From: a virus
Strand: one strand, 5' to 3'
DNA: 64,000 nucleotides
IMG/VR virus record: IMGVR_UViG_3300043410_001789
Span: 1 to 64,000 of that record
A program made the position numbers and the translations under genes. This document shows, one piece after another, positions 1 through 8,415 of the stretch. Numbering within the stretch: position 1 is the first letter of the stretch; each line of letters begins with the position of its first letter. The notes under the pieces were generated by a model. It saw only the letters and a list, made by a program, of their open reading frames with translations. It made no database searches and had not been told where the DNA came from.

Positions 1-166
1 CATATGTCTTAGTTATGAATATGTATCTTCCAGGTATACCAACGGTTTCTATAGAATGCTGTAACAGGGTTTTGCCACCAATAGAAATTAATGGCTTCGG
101 CAGAGTGAAACCAGCTTCAGAGAATCTAGAACCCTCTCCAGCCATGGGGATAACTATGTTAATCAA
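1..166 (-). CDS. Sugar nucleotidyltransferase, N-terminal fragment
   Basis: The gene runs off the left edge, so only about 55 N-terminal residues are visible. They match the start of NTP-transferase enzymes that couple NTP to a sugar phosphate: the strand INIVIPMAG, the loop GEGSRF (a form of the GxGxR signature) and the following PKPLI motif. The start is TTG at 166-164, which overlaps the TGA stop of the upstream glycosyltransferase gene; a GGAG lies 7 nt before it. No ATG precedes the signature, so TTG is the only sensible start. It is co-transcribed with the GT61-type gene and the RmlB-like gene, consistent with making an activated sugar. The substrate cannot be told from this fragment. 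Confidence 0.72.
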   Translation of the reverse strand, partial: MINIVIPMAGEGSRFSEAGFTLPKPLISIGGKTLLQHSIETVGIPGRYIFITKTY

Positions 167-1389
167 ATTTGATCTCCGTATTCATCTTTTAGCATTTGCA
201 GCATTTTAAAAACTGGCATGGCATAACTAGGTCCATTATGTATTCTTTTATCTAAAGGAATAACACTATTCTCTGTAATTGACTCTATAATGTCCTCATG
301 ATGGAATGAATATCCTGTATTTGGTGCCAAATAAACCATAGTTCCATCCCCCAAGAATATTGCATTCACAGAGCCAGCACCAGCTAATGTGGCAATATGG
401 GAGCATTGTGCAAAGGTGTTAATCTGATCTTCCATTGACATTGACTCTATACCATTTAATATTTCGTAGCCCTGTGATGAAAAGAATCTTTCAATCAGCA
501 TTTCATCTTCTATATCTAAATATCTAAAATCTATTTCGTGCATTGGGCCAAATATTCCAGCTGGTTTAAATGCGTCTAGGTTTGTCTTTAAAAGAAAATC
601 GTTAGGATCATTGAATGAGCCATCGCCATTCCAAGAAACTCCATTATCCATTACAAGCTTTTTAAACAAGAATATCCTGTCATACATTCTACGAGTTTGT
701 ATTCTAGATATATATACTTTTTTATTTCTTGGCAAATTTTTTGTAATTATATTTTCATTTACAAAATTTTTCAGAAGCTTAGATTTCATATAAAATAGAG
801 CATTGTTTCTATCATTAAGATCTAGGGTAATTTCATCTTGTTGTGGCATCTGGTGGACTACCTCACGAAGTATGTGACTTGTTCCAGAATGTATAAAGGA
901 TACCTTTTTAAATTTTAATGATTTGTATTCAGAGGCCTCATAGTATCCATTTTCTAGAGTTACTCCTGCCCAGTTCATAATTGTTGATTTATAAGATGTT
1001 CCTTCGAAAGTTTTGATGTCTTGAGTATTTACAAAAATTGTCTTTAATTCTGGAATGTATTTTTTTAAAACAAGCCATTGCCCGAAGTTATCATATAGAG
1101 CATGGAAGTATGATTGATTGAGATCTAAAAGAAAAACGTGATCATCTATAACTAATTCTTCATTGGATTCAGATTCAAAGTCAATGTCTAGATCAGTTAG
1201 GGTAATGATGTTGAAGTGGTTCTTTCTGGAATCCATCTCAAGCTTTCCATAAGTTGGACTCATAGCAAGCCTTAAATAATCATTCTCAGTTATGAAATCA
1301 TTAATGTTTTGTTTTTCTAACTTACTATATGTTACTGCGGTTGTTTCAAAAACTATGCCAGATTGATATCTATTTAAACTTTTAACCAT
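163..1389 (-). CDS. Glycosyltransferase, GT61/DUF563-like
   Basis: A 408-residue protein whose C-terminal half fits the GT61 (DUF563) family. It has the HALYDNFGQWL motif near residue 96, a KVYISR motif in the middle and a C-terminal stretch with SMEDQINTF followed by LAGAGSVNAIF, equivalent to the conserved 'hGAgl.N' loop. Known family members transfer sugars such as xylose or GlcNAc; the acceptor here is unknown. The start ATG has AAAGGAAA upstream. The gene is preceded by an extended -10 promoter and followed with overlap by the nucleotidyltransferase fragment. Family call is good, substrate unknown. Confidence 0.75.
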   Translation of the reverse strand: MVKSLNRYQSGIVFETTAVTYSKLEKQNINDFITENDYLRLAMSPTYGKLEMDSRKNHFNIITLTDLDIDFESESNEELVIDDHVFLLDLNQSYFHALYDNFGQWLVLKKYIPELKTIFVNTQDIKTFEGTSYKSTIMNWAGVTLENGYYEASEYKSLKFKKVSFIHSGTSHILREVVHQMPQQDEITLDLNDRNNALFYMKSKLLKNFVNENIITKNLPRNKKVYISRIQTRRMYDRIFLFKKLVMDNGVSWNGDGSFNDPNDFLLKTNLDAFKPAGIFGPMHEIDFRYLDIEDEMLIERFFSSQGYEILNGIESMSMEDQINTFAQCSHIATLAGAGSVNAIFLGDGTMVYLAPNTGYSFHHEDIIESITENSVIPLDKRIHNGPSYAMPVFKMLQMLKDEYGDQI

Positions 1390-1414
1390 GGCTTTCCTTT
1401 CACTGTATAAAATA

Positions 1415-1423
1415 ATTATATCA
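1415..1423 (-). promoter_or_regulatory. Extended -10 promoter before GT61-like gene
   Basis: The minus strand reads TGATATAAT between the RmlB-like gene and the GT61-like gene, a TGn extension next to a consensus TATAAT. No convincing -35 is seen 17 nt upstream. The predicted transcript has a leader of about 20 nt containing the AAAGGAAA ribosome site. Confidence 0.5.
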
Positions 1424-1439
1424 GAAGATGCTTATTGCC

Positions 1440-2444
1440 CTACAGCCATTCCTGGTTATTTAAATACCACATTACAGTCTTATCAAGTGATTGTCGAAGA
1501 TCATATGGTGCTGTCCAGCCTGTGGCTAGCAATTTTGAATTATCTAATGCGTAGTGTGGATCATATCCAGGTCTAGAAATGCTAGAATCCTTTAGATTAT
1601 ATCGAAGACCAGTTCCCAATATTTCAGATATCATTTCTGCCCATTGTAGATTGGTATATTGTTCGTCCCCTGCAATATTGAATCGCTCTGGCTTATCTGA
1701 GTTATTTGGTAAAAGTGCATCCACATTCTTTAGGATATGAATAATTGCGGATGCTTTATTGCCTACGTATAACCAGTAACGAGACCCAATCTTACCATTG
1801 TCATATGTGTGTATGTCTACAACTTCATTATTAATTAATTTTTTAATTAATAGTGGGGTAAATTTTTCAGTACCCTGAGCTTCTCCAATAATGTTCATAG
1901 TATTAGTTATGATTATTGGGATGTTGTATGTACGCCAGTATGCAAAAGCGATGCTTTCCTGGGCTGCCTTACTAGCACTATATGGATTGCTAGGTAGATG
2001 TGCATCCCACTCAATTGACTTTCTGTTTTGATATGGTCCATATACTTCATCGGTAGATATCTGTATAAATTTTTCAAGATTTGCTGTTCTTGCCCAATCA
2101 AGCAGATTACATACCAAAGATACATTGTTTATGATAAACGGTGCAGGTGAATCAACGCTTCTATCTACGTGACTTTCACTTGCAGCATTAATAACATAAT
2201 CAATCTTACCAATTTTACTTGAGGTAATAGAAGATATGGGAGAAGATAGGTCACAAATCAATACTCTTACCCTGCTCATTGTTGGATCCAAATCCTCAGT
2301 AGCAAAAACAATTCTGTCTTGATTACCCTGGTGAGTAAAAGTAGTTAAACAAACTACTTCCCAATCTGTATTTTCCAAGATATGTTTTAATATGTGCGAT
2401 CCAACAAAACCAGAAGCACCTGTTAGCAATACTCTTTTAGTCAT
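1440..2444 (-). CDS. NAD-dependent sugar epimerase/dehydratase, RmlB-like
   Basis: A 334-residue extended short-chain dehydrogenase/reductase. Visible features are the N-terminal Rossmann motif GASGFVGSH, the STDEVYG motif characteristic of dTDP-glucose 4,6-dehydratases (its D-E pair is the dehydratase acid/base pair), the YSASK motif carrying the YxxxK catalytic pair, and a later EKFTPLLIKK segment matching the RmlB substrate region. It likely converts an NDP-hexose to its 4-keto-6-deoxy form. It overlaps the 3' end of the small zinc protein gene by 8 nt and precedes the GT61-like gene. Length is near the usual 340-360. The substrate nucleotide is not determinable. Confidence 0.82.
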   Translation of the reverse strand: MTKRVLLTGASGFVGSHILKHILENTDWEVVCLTTFTHQGNQDRIVFATEDLDPTMSRVRVLICDLSSPISSITSSKIGKIDYVINAASESHVDRSVDSPAPFIINNVSLVCNLLDWARTANLEKFIQISTDEVYGPYQNRKSIEWDAHLPSNPYSASKAAQESIAFAYWRTYNIPIIITNTMNIIGEAQGTEKFTPLLIKKLINNEVVDIHTYDNGKIGSRYWLYVGNKASAIIHILKNVDALLPNNSDKPERFNIAGDEQYTNLQWAEMISEILGTGLRYNLKDSSISRPGYDPHYALDNSKLLATGWTAPYDLRQSLDKTVMWYLNNQEWL

Positions 2445-2667
2445 CTATTTTTAGCCTATTTTCTACGAGTCGCTCTCGTTCATCTGTAATTTGATATGCA
2501 AAATTCATCATCTTTTCATATCCTGTTGGACTATCCATAATCTTGTTATAGTGGTGGCTACAAAACATAAGATCTCCAGTAACTCCTGTTACCTGAACAT
2601 AAGCTTGTGCTCCACAACTATCACAACGATCTAAAGCAGTCAGTACCCACTCAACTGTCTCTACCAC
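2437..2667 (-). CDS. Small putative zinc protein, DUF7455-like
   Basis: A 76-residue protein with CDSC near residue 15 and a later CSHHYNK, together able to hold one zinc. The 'LDRCDSCGAQAYV' block is typical of a small protein family common in actinobacteria and actinophages; I recall it as DUF7455, from memory. The start is GTG, overlapping the TAG stop of the FmdB-like gene. Function is unknown. Confidence 0.65.
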   Translation of the reverse strand: MVETVEWVLTALDRCDSCGAQAYVQVTGVTGDLMFCSHHYNKIMDSPTGYEKMMNFAYQITDERERLVENRLKIDD

Positions 2668-2843
2668 TACTTATCCGTTCTATAAAATCCGCTGCCTTTA
2701 AATTGAATGCCCAGACCGCCAATAACCTGGTTCATTCTGTTTCCACATTTCTCACAAAAGTGATCTGGCGATGGATCGTGAATGCTACGTTTTTCAACTA
2801 TTTGAGTTTCACATTCCCTACATACATACTCATATGTTGGCAT
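2667..2843 (-). CDS. FmdB-family zinc ribbon protein
   Basis: A 58-residue protein starting MPTYEYVC, with two CxxC pairs (CREC and CEKC) and ending in a GIQFKGSGFYRTD block. This is the layout of the FmdB/CxxC_CXXC_SSSS zinc ribbon family. An in-frame start six codons upstream exists, but the ATG at 2843 overlaps the TAA of the endolysin gene (TAATG) and begins exactly at the family consensus, so I chose it. The family is often described as regulatory, with no firm role in phages. Confidence 0.8.
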   Translation of the reverse strand: MPTYEYVCRECETQIVEKRSIHDPSPDHFCEKCGNRMNQVIGGLGIQFKGSGFYRTDK

Positions 2844-3565
2844 TAGCCTAGTGCCTTCCAAGTCAGGGGACCGACAATACCATCGGCTTTTAGCTTATTG
2901 CTCTTTTGCAAAGCCACTACTGCCTTGTGGGTGTTACTGCCAAAGAATCCGAGATCGTCACCAGTTACTCCTAGGGTAGTCTGCAAATATTTAACTGCAG
3001 ATCCCTCCGAACCCTTCTTCAATTCTCCAACTAGTTTTGGCTTTGCTGCCTTCTTTGGTGCTGGAGTAGCAGGAACGTCAGCTGCAGGTGCAACTACTGG
3101 AGCAGGTGCAGGTGCTGCAGGAGCACCAGTTGAATTCTTTGTGATGTGCTTAATTGGATCAATTAGCTTGTCGTATGGTGCTAGGTGACCATTCTTTTGC
3201 TTAGACATTCCAAGATGAAGGTGGGCACCTGTACTGGCTGATCCGCTAGGTGTGTTTCTTCCTCCACCAACACGACCAACTGGTTGGCCAAGTGCTACAG
3301 CATCCCCAACCTTAATACTTGTTGGCTTTGCTGCTAGGTGGCAATACTGAGCATAAACCCCATCTTCTCCTAGGATTTCTACAACGTGCCCCAATACATC
3401 TGACCAAAAAATCTGAGTAATCTTTCCTGCTGTGATTGCTGGAATAATGGTCTTTTCGGCTGGGTGCCAGTCTTGTCCACGGTGTGGGTGCTTACGGTAC
3501 GAAGCCATATTTCCGAATTCGTCACCACGAAGCTTTTTATCAAATGGTTCTTTGTAAAGTGCCAT
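2843..3565 (-). CDS. Endolysin: M23 metallopeptidase plus peptidoglycan-binding domain
   Basis: A 240-residue cell-wall hydrolase. Residues ~20-140 are an M23 (LytM-type) zinc endopeptidase: HxGxD at H28/D32, YCHL with H76, and HLH at H115-H117. M23 enzymes cut peptide cross-bridges of peptidoglycan. A Pro/Ala-rich linker (~148-175) leads to a PG_binding_1-type domain (~180-240, with AVKYLQ and the DGIVGPLTWKAL end). There is no signal peptide, so export would need a holin. The DUF2061 membrane protein lies 9 nt upstream. The start ATG has AAGGAGAAA before it. Confidence 0.88.
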   Translation of the reverse strand: MALYKEPFDKKLRGDEFGNMASYRKHPHRGQDWHPAEKTIIPAITAGKITQIFWSDVLGHVVEILGEDGVYAQYCHLAAKPTSIKVGDAVALGQPVGRVGGGRNTPSGSASTGAHLHLGMSKQKNGHLAPYDKLIDPIKHITKNSTGAPAAPAPAPVVAPAADVPATPAPKKAAKPKLVGELKKGSEGSAVKYLQTTLGVTGDDLGFFGSNTHKAVVALQKSNKLKADGIVGPLTWKALG

Positions 3566-3574
3566 GTTTTCTCC

Positions 3575-3778
3575 TTATTTTACGTTTTTACCAAATTTTG
3601 CCCAAGCACGTTCGTGCAAATAGTAGGCAACAGTTTCCCAAACTAGTTCTGCAATTGCTGCAATGCTAGCAATCTCCCATTTACCAGTTAGAATTAGAAT
3701 AGTTCCAGCAACTAACACCATGTGTGTTATTTGCCAGGTAATACTTTTAGCTAGGCTTTTCTTTTTTGAATCAGACAT
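3575..3778 (-). CDS. DUF2061-type membrane protein, holin candidate
   Basis: A 67-residue protein with a lysine-rich N-terminus, two hydrophobic segments (about residues 19-33 and 36-54) and the AKSITWQI and YYLHERAWAKFG blocks typical of DUF2061 proteins. The family has no assigned function. Its size, two membrane segments and position directly upstream of the endolysin make it a plausible holin, which is inference. A ribosome site AAAGGA and a good promoter precede it. Confidence 0.72.
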   Translation of the reverse strand: MSDSKKKSLAKSITWQITHMVLVAGTILILTGKWEIASIAAIAELVWETVAYYLHERAWAKFGKNVK

Positions 3779-3799
3779 ACTAATCCTTTCTTCAACACA

Positions 3800-3828
3800 A
3801 TTATACCATTTGGTTTAAAGCTTGTCTA
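3800..3828 (-). promoter_or_regulatory. Promoter of the DUF2061-endolysin group
   Basis: Minus strand TAGACA, 17-nt spacer, TATAAT, with TGG directly before the -10 (extended -10). It lies in the 65-nt gap between the carbamoyltransferase stop and the DUF2061 start and would give a short leader with an AAAGGA ribosome site. Confidence 0.7.
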
Positions 3829-3843
3829 GATAAGACGCAAAGA

Positions 3844-5259
3844 TTACCTAATAACTTTAGTATTATATTGCTTTTCCCATTGCCAAATATCTTCTTCATC
3901 ATTAAGCAGAGGCTGACCCTTAATATTAAGGCTTGTATTTAGCAATATTGGTACTCCAGTTGCCTCGTAAAACGCCTTCAGAAGCTCGTAGAGGCCACGA
4001 TGTTGGTCCCTGTTAACAGTTTGTACCCTAGAAGTTCCATCTTGATGAACCACTGATGGGATAAGATCTGGCTTAAGGCATCTAGGAGTATATTGCATAT
4101 ATGGTGATGCATATCTCATGTCAAACCATTCGGAAGCATGTTCTTCCATTATGACTGGTGCAAAAGGTCTAAACAATTCTCTTTGTTTAATTCTATTTAC
4201 CTTATTTTTGATATCTGGATCTCTAGGATCTGCCAGGATACTTCTATTTCCTAATGCTCTTGGACCAAACTCTGCTCTTCCAGTGGCTACCGCAGCAATT
4301 TTATTAGTCATTATTTCATCCAAGATTTTTTGGACTGGGTATTCTCCGCCAAGATCATATCCAAGATATGGTCCTTGCCAGTTTAAATGTTTTCCATACA
4401 AGGCTGCAGCTGCACCCAAAGAGCTTCCAGCATCTCCTGGGTTGGGCATAATCCAAATGTCTTCAAAGATATCCCACAAACCTGTGTTTGCCTTACTATT
4501 TAGAGCACAGCCACCCATAAAGACTAACCTTTTCTTACCAGTTTTTTCTAGGGCTAGCCACATAAATTCAGATAGGCGGTGCTCATATACTTTTTGAACA
4601 GCGGCAGCAATATGAAACTTATCGTTATCAGTTATATCCTGATCCCAATCATAAATTCCTTTGTGAAAATTATATTTTTGCTTATAGGTAGAAGGAAAGT
4701 ATGAGGCTACTTTATCATAATACATTTCTGCTTCACCGTAAGCAGCCATGCCCATCATGATGTACTCTTCTTCATTTGGCTTTAATCCAATTAGCTGAGT
4801 AAATGCTGAATAGAACAGTCCATAACTAAAAGGATAGCTCCACTTCTTATATAGGGTCAGGTCATCTCCTTCACCAATCCAGATAGAGCTAGTGGTAAAT
4901 TCTCCAATTGCATCCAACACCACCACAACTGCGTCCTGGAATGGACTTGTGTAGTACCCTGCACAGGCATGAGAATAATGATGCTTGAATGATTTATCGT
5001 AGTGATTTTCTGGCTTCCAATCGCTGGCACCACCCTGAAGTATAAGCCTAGATCTTTTTAATCCTGGTGTTTCATAGTAGGCAAATTTGTCGGGTATGCC
5101 ATAAGAATATGCATCATGCCATAGAGCATCATTTGTATACCAATCATTTTTAATCTTGCTGTATCTTTCAGCATGACCAGCAAATAGAATTTCACCACTA
5201 TCGTTTATTAAAGAGAGGGCAGCATCATGGGAAGTCTCATTGAATCCAAGGATATTCAT
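3844..5259 (-). CDS. Carbamoyltransferase, NodU/CmcH family
   Basis: A 471-residue protein with the N-terminal FNETSHDAALSL motif, the HHYSHACAGY metal-binding motif (about residue 90), the GMAAYGE and GGCALNSKAN motifs, and the GRAEFGPRALGNRSILADPR signature of the YrdC-like/Kae1-like family. These enzymes transfer a carbamoyl group from carbamoyl phosphate, via carbamoyl-AMP, to hydroxyls of sugars, nodulation factors or antibiotics. The protein ends shortly after the LLNTSLN motif, so it is C-terminally shorter than typical 550-600-residue members, though all core motifs are present. Neighbouring sugar genes suggest a glycan or modified nucleotide substrate (inference). Confidence 0.87.
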   Translation of the reverse strand: MNILGFNETSHDAALSLINDSGEILFAGHAERYSKIKNDWYTNDALWHDAYSYGIPDKFAYYETPGLKRSRLILQGGASDWKPENHYDKSFKHHYSHACAGYYTSPFQDAVVVVLDAIGEFTTSSIWIGEGDDLTLYKKWSYPFSYGLFYSAFTQLIGLKPNEEEYIMMGMAAYGEAEMYYDKVASYFPSTYKQKYNFHKGIYDWDQDITDNDKFHIAAAVQKVYEHRLSEFMWLALEKTGKKRLVFMGGCALNSKANTGLWDIFEDIWIMPNPGDAGSSLGAAAALYGKHLNWQGPYLGYDLGGEYPVQKILDEIMTNKIAAVATGRAEFGPRALGNRSILADPRDPDIKNKVNRIKQRELFRPFAPVIMEEHASEWFDMRYASPYMQYTPRCLKPDLIPSVVHQDGTSRVQTVNRDQHRGLYELLKAFYEATGVPILLNTSLNIKGQPLLNDEEDIWQWEKQYNTKVIR

Positions 5260-5337
5260 TTAATATATATACTTTCTGGGCTTTAGCTTCTTGCGATTAC
5301 GAATCTTCCATATCATAAATTTAATTTTAGTAATCAT
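5260..5337 (-). CDS. 25-residue basic peptide
   Basis: A short open frame that starts inside the last codons of the SGNH hydrolase gene and ends with TAA exactly one base before the ATG of the carbamoyltransferase gene. An AGGAG lies 6 nt before the ATG. The product (MITKIKFMIWKIRNRKKL...) holds about ten Lys/Arg in 25 residues around a short hydrophobic patch. The ribosome site here is better than any in front of the carbamoyltransferase, so the peptide may be real or may serve to couple translation into that gene. No homologue is recognised. Confidence 0.5.
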   Translation of the reverse strand: MITKIKFMIWKIRNRKKLKPRKYIY

Positions 5338-6133
5338 TATTTCTCCTAAATATATTATACGCAAAATCTGCATAAAATGTGTGGTATGAAATGCCTGGAT
5401 GGCTACCGTCCATGGCTACCTGAAAGTAATCCTTGAGATAATGTTCCCTGTTTACTAACTCAAACTTAAACATGTACTCAAGCATTTCTTGTTTGGAATA
5501 CCTAAAAAATCTTTTAAAGTTTTTACGCATATCTAGCACTTTTGTTTTGGCATCCAGGTCATCCCATGTAAAGGCAATTAGTTTTATACCTAAACTATTA
5601 CACATGTCTAGTAGTAACATATAATATCCATAAATTTGCATGCCTGTAGCCACAGAAGATGCATATTCGTCATTTTCATTACCCTGCATCAACAGCCTAT
5701 TTTCACGATCAATATCTGGCAGATTTAAAAATATTACATCTGGTTTTGAAAACTCACCAATGTAAGTTATTGTCTGATGTAGAACCCCTATTGGTGTTGC
5801 TCCTGGTTGAGCTATATTGTAATATCCAGACATGTCATATTCTTTACTTAACCTATCGTATAGTATCTTGCTCCAGGTCATGTCTAATGGCAGACCCTCC
5901 CCTGCAGTAACTGAGCAGCCAGCAAATAAAACATGAAGTCCTTCGTGATCCTTAGAAAAATCTTCAGATCTCAGGTGATGACTATTTAGTTTATAAAATA
6001 ATTCTGGTGACATTCCATTCTTTTTTAGCTCTACTAAAGTTTGCTCCAGACTTTTATCTGAAAAGCTTAATGGAGCCAGGTTATTTTTAACATCTGGATA
6101 TTCCATAATATTAAAAGTATTCTTAATAGTCAT
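5327..6133 (-). CDS. SGNH/GDSL-like hydrolase
   Basis: A 268-residue protein with the SGNH fold signatures: block I as AGCSVTAGEG with the presumed nucleophile S74 (Cys replaces the Asp of GDS), block II around IAQPGAT, block III around NLPDID, and block V as DGSHPG with D242 and H245. Members hydrolyse esters, often O-acetyl groups on polysaccharides, and some act as O-acetyltransferases. There is no signal peptide, so it would act in the cytoplasm or on the virion. It sits between a glycosyltransferase and the carbamoyltransferase. The start overlaps the previous stop (TAATG). Confidence 0.72.
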   Translation of the reverse strand: MTIKNTFNIMEYPDVKNNLAPLSFSDKSLEQTLVELKKNGMSPELFYKLNSHHLRSEDFSKDHEGLHVLFAGCSVTAGEGLPLDMTWSKILYDRLSKEYDMSGYYNIAQPGATPIGVLHQTITYIGEFSKPDVIFLNLPDIDRENRLLMQGNENDEYASSVATGMQIYGYYMLLLDMCNSLGIKLIAFTWDDLDAKTKVLDMRKNFKRFFRYSKQEMLEYMFKFELVNREHYLKDYFQVAMDGSHPGISYHTFYADFAYNIFRRNNDY

Positions 6134-6966
6134 TAGCCTATCCTATTTACCCTAATGTTATACTTCTTGTTTTCATTTGAAAGTAGATCGATGTTAAACT
6201 TTACACTTGGGTCATATGACACATCGTCTGCGTTGTATGGTAGCCTACTAAGTGTCACTCCTTGGAGTGCATGGTCTCTTATAAATACCTGTGCCATCTC
6301 TGAATTACTATTAAGTTCATCTATCATTTGGTTGTACCCATGCTCCAAAGAATATGTTACATAAAGATTTTCTACATTTCTTTTTCTAGAGTCAGTATAT
6401 ATATTGGTATTAGCAGAATATATGTCTGATCTTTTTCTTACCAGCATTGTCATGTATTCTTCAAAACCATAGTATTTTATGTTGGTTGGCACGATTCCTG
6501 GGTCAATCATATTTTTGTCTATAAAGATAAATGCTCTATCGATCCATTGTGTCTTGGTACTTACTGAGCTTGGCTTATAGTTATGTGCAAAAGAAAATTC
6601 ATCTTTCTTAGAAAGACTTATGGGACCATTTCCAGAAATAACGGCATTATGTAATTTAGAAAGCTCTATTGTCTGAGTATCCCAGGAAGGAGAAAGAGTA
6701 ACATCATCTGAAAGAAATAGCACATATCTTGATTTTGATTCTTTTAAAAACTCACTATAAAATTTACCCACTCCATATTGGATATCCCACATAATATGTG
6801 TATAAAAAATATTGGGATTATCTTTAAACGCTACCGTTCTGTCTACTGGATTTTGATCATATATATAGATCTTAACAGCCAGATTTGCATTGCCAAGAAT
6901 GTTTAAGGCAATTGTTGGCAAAATCTTATTTTTATATGAATATAAAAAGACATCAATGCTTTCCAT
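6133..6966 (-). CDS. Glycosyltransferase, GT-A fold
   Basis: A 277-residue protein beginning with SIDVFLYSYKNKILP, a GT-A type first strand, followed by YDQNPVDR and then YVLFLSDDVTLSPSW, where the acidic SDD is the expected metal/nucleotide-sugar DxD-type motif (about residue 105). It resembles GT2-type enzymes and the GlcNAc-transferase family PF11397, the latter from memory. No membrane segment is seen. GGAG is correctly spaced before the ATG. Together with the SGNH hydrolase it likely acts on a phage or host glycan. Donor and acceptor are unknown. Confidence 0.72.
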   Translation of the reverse strand: MESIDVFLYSYKNKILPTIALNILGNANLAVKIYIYDQNPVDRTVAFKDNPNIFYTHIMWDIQYGVGKFYSEFLKESKSRYVLFLSDDVTLSPSWDTQTIELSKLHNAVISGNGPISLSKKDEFSFAHNYKPSSVSTKTQWIDRAFIFIDKNMIDPGIVPTNIKYYGFEEYMTMLVRKRSDIYSANTNIYTDSRKRNVENLYVTYSLEHGYNQMIDELNSNSEMAQVFIRDHALQGVTLSRLPYNADDVSYDPSVKFNIDLLSNENKKYNIRVNRIG

Positions 6967-7699
6967 TGGATACTCCTAGAAAAAGTTTCTTAATCCATGT
7001 TGTCTTTTTATAATGACCATACATAGAGGACCTTCTGTTCTCTGCCAATAGTTCATGAAAGTCTAACGTTTCCTCTTTGTCGTCAAGCTCAAGCTCCCAG
7101 TTATCTCTCTTGAAAGGAATAATTTGAAATATTGGTGTGCCTTTTGGGATTATTCCACGAAAATTTCTTTTTAGAAAAAACGTTGTGAATACTGGTAATC
7201 CCCAGATATCGGATTCCACTATGCCAGACATTGTATAGAATGGCAGGTCATGCCTATTCATTGGGTGGGTGATCAGGATAGAGTATCCTGGTGGTGTTTC
7301 GTAATACCAGTTCATTCTCCATCCGTAGTGAATTGGGTGACAATTATCTGGCACTGGAAGATCTATCTTTGGCCTTTTGTCTACTAGCAATTTATCTATT
7401 CCCCAAGTTAGCACTGGCTTACCGTCCTTATCCAAGTCTACATGCAAATCATCTTCCAAGACATACATATATCCTGCTGTGAGGGCATCTAGAAAGGGTG
7501 GGCACATCTTAGTAAATACCGCTGCCGAGTCGCTGCCCACTGCGTTATTTGGATGAAGATGTTTTTCACTATTAGAATTTTCAAACTTAGATAGAGAAAC
7601 ATACCACTCTGGCACGTGCCTCGTAGCTGGTTCTGGTACAAGTAGATCTGAATATTCTGGGGAGGTGGGAACAAATTTTATTTTTAGGTGATCGCTCAC
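6953..7699 (-). CDS. Uncharacterised phage protein, family copy 1
   Basis: A 248-residue protein with an N-terminal 'P.PATRHVPEWY' block, a CPPFLDALTAGYMY block, a central PPGYSILITHPMNR block and a C-terminal KGTPIFQIIPFKR block. The next gene upstream (7696-8415) shows all four in the same order, so the two are paralogues. The family is widespread in phages and, as I recall, is listed as DUF6065; no function is known. The start is GTG, overlapping the upstream stop (GTGA), and its ribosome site is weak, so translation is probably coupled to the upstream copy. Confidence 0.6.
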   Translation of the reverse strand: MSDHLKIKFVPTSPEYSDLLVPEPATRHVPEWYVSLSKFENSNSEKHLHPNNAVGSDSAAVFTKMCPPFLDALTAGYMYVLEDDLHVDLDKDGKPVLTWGIDKLLVDKRPKIDLPVPDNCHPIHYGWRMNWYYETPPGYSILITHPMNRHDLPFYTMSGIVESDIWGLPVFTTFFLKRNFRGIIPKGTPIFQIIPFKRDNWELELDDKEETLDFHELLAENRRSSMYGHYKKTTWIKKLFLGVSNGKH

Positions 7700-8415
7700 T
7701 TGTATTCTTTCATTACCCTAAACTTGTTTTTATAGGCATTGCTGAATACGCTTCTAAGCTTAAAACCCTGAGTCTTAACTCTTGGCATTGATATCTCTGC
7801 AGGAATTACTTCAGATTCCCAGGCTTCTCTCTTGAAAGGTATTAGTTGAATTATTGGTGTTCCCTGTTTAATTACTCCCTCAAAATCTTTTTCAACTAGG
7901 AAGGATAGGTGACCCTCAGATACAAAATTGTCAGTATCTATCAATCCAGCAAAAGCAAACAGTGGGCTAGGTCTATGTATTGGATTGATAAATAGTGTGC
8001 TATATCCTTCTGGAGTTTCAATAGACCAGAATGGTTGAATTCTTAACAACTGCTTGTGATATTTATTAAGATCAATAGGATATTCGCTATACTGCTCAAA
8101 GCTGTGTGTAGAGAATAGGTCTCCCTTAAATTCATTTAGTGGTCTAGGAATAGAGTATTCTAGCTTGTTGGGGTCTTTTGCGTTGACGTATATATCGCAC
8201 GGTGCTCCAAAGATATAGCCTGCAGTCATAGCATCAAATATTGGCATGCACTTCTTGATGGTAGTGCCAACGTTTCCCTGCTTATAGTCCGTGTGATCTT
8301 GATTTACTGCTGGTTGCTCACGATACCATTCTGGCATACTTTTGGTGGCTGGCTTGGGTGCATCTACAAAATGCGGTGTCTTATCTGAAAATGGGTGAAA
8401 CGATGCCTTTGGCAT
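7696..8415 (-). CDS. Uncharacterised phage protein, family copy 2
   Basis: A 239-residue paralogue of the protein at 6953-7699. Shared blocks are 'PKPATKSMPEWY', KKCMPIFDAMTAGYIF, TPEGYSTLFINPIHR and KQGTPIIQLIPFKREAW. The conserved aromatic and Pro-Gly pattern looks like a compact all-beta fold, but this is only an impression. AGGAG lies 5 nt before the ATG. It overlaps the third family-like gene by 35 nt. Function unknown; the company of sugar-modifying genes suggests, without proof, a role with small metabolites or glycans. Confidence 0.6.
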   Translation of the reverse strand: MPKASFHPFSDKTPHFVDAPKPATKSMPEWYREQPAVNQDHTDYKQGNVGTTIKKCMPIFDAMTAGYIFGAPCDIYVNAKDPNKLEYSIPRPLNEFKGDLFSTHSFEQYSEYPIDLNKYHKQLLRIQPFWSIETPEGYSTLFINPIHRPSPLFAFAGLIDTDNFVSEGHLSFLVEKDFEGVIKQGTPIIQLIPFKREAWESEVIPAEISMPRVKTQGFKLRSVFSNAYKNKFRVMKEYK

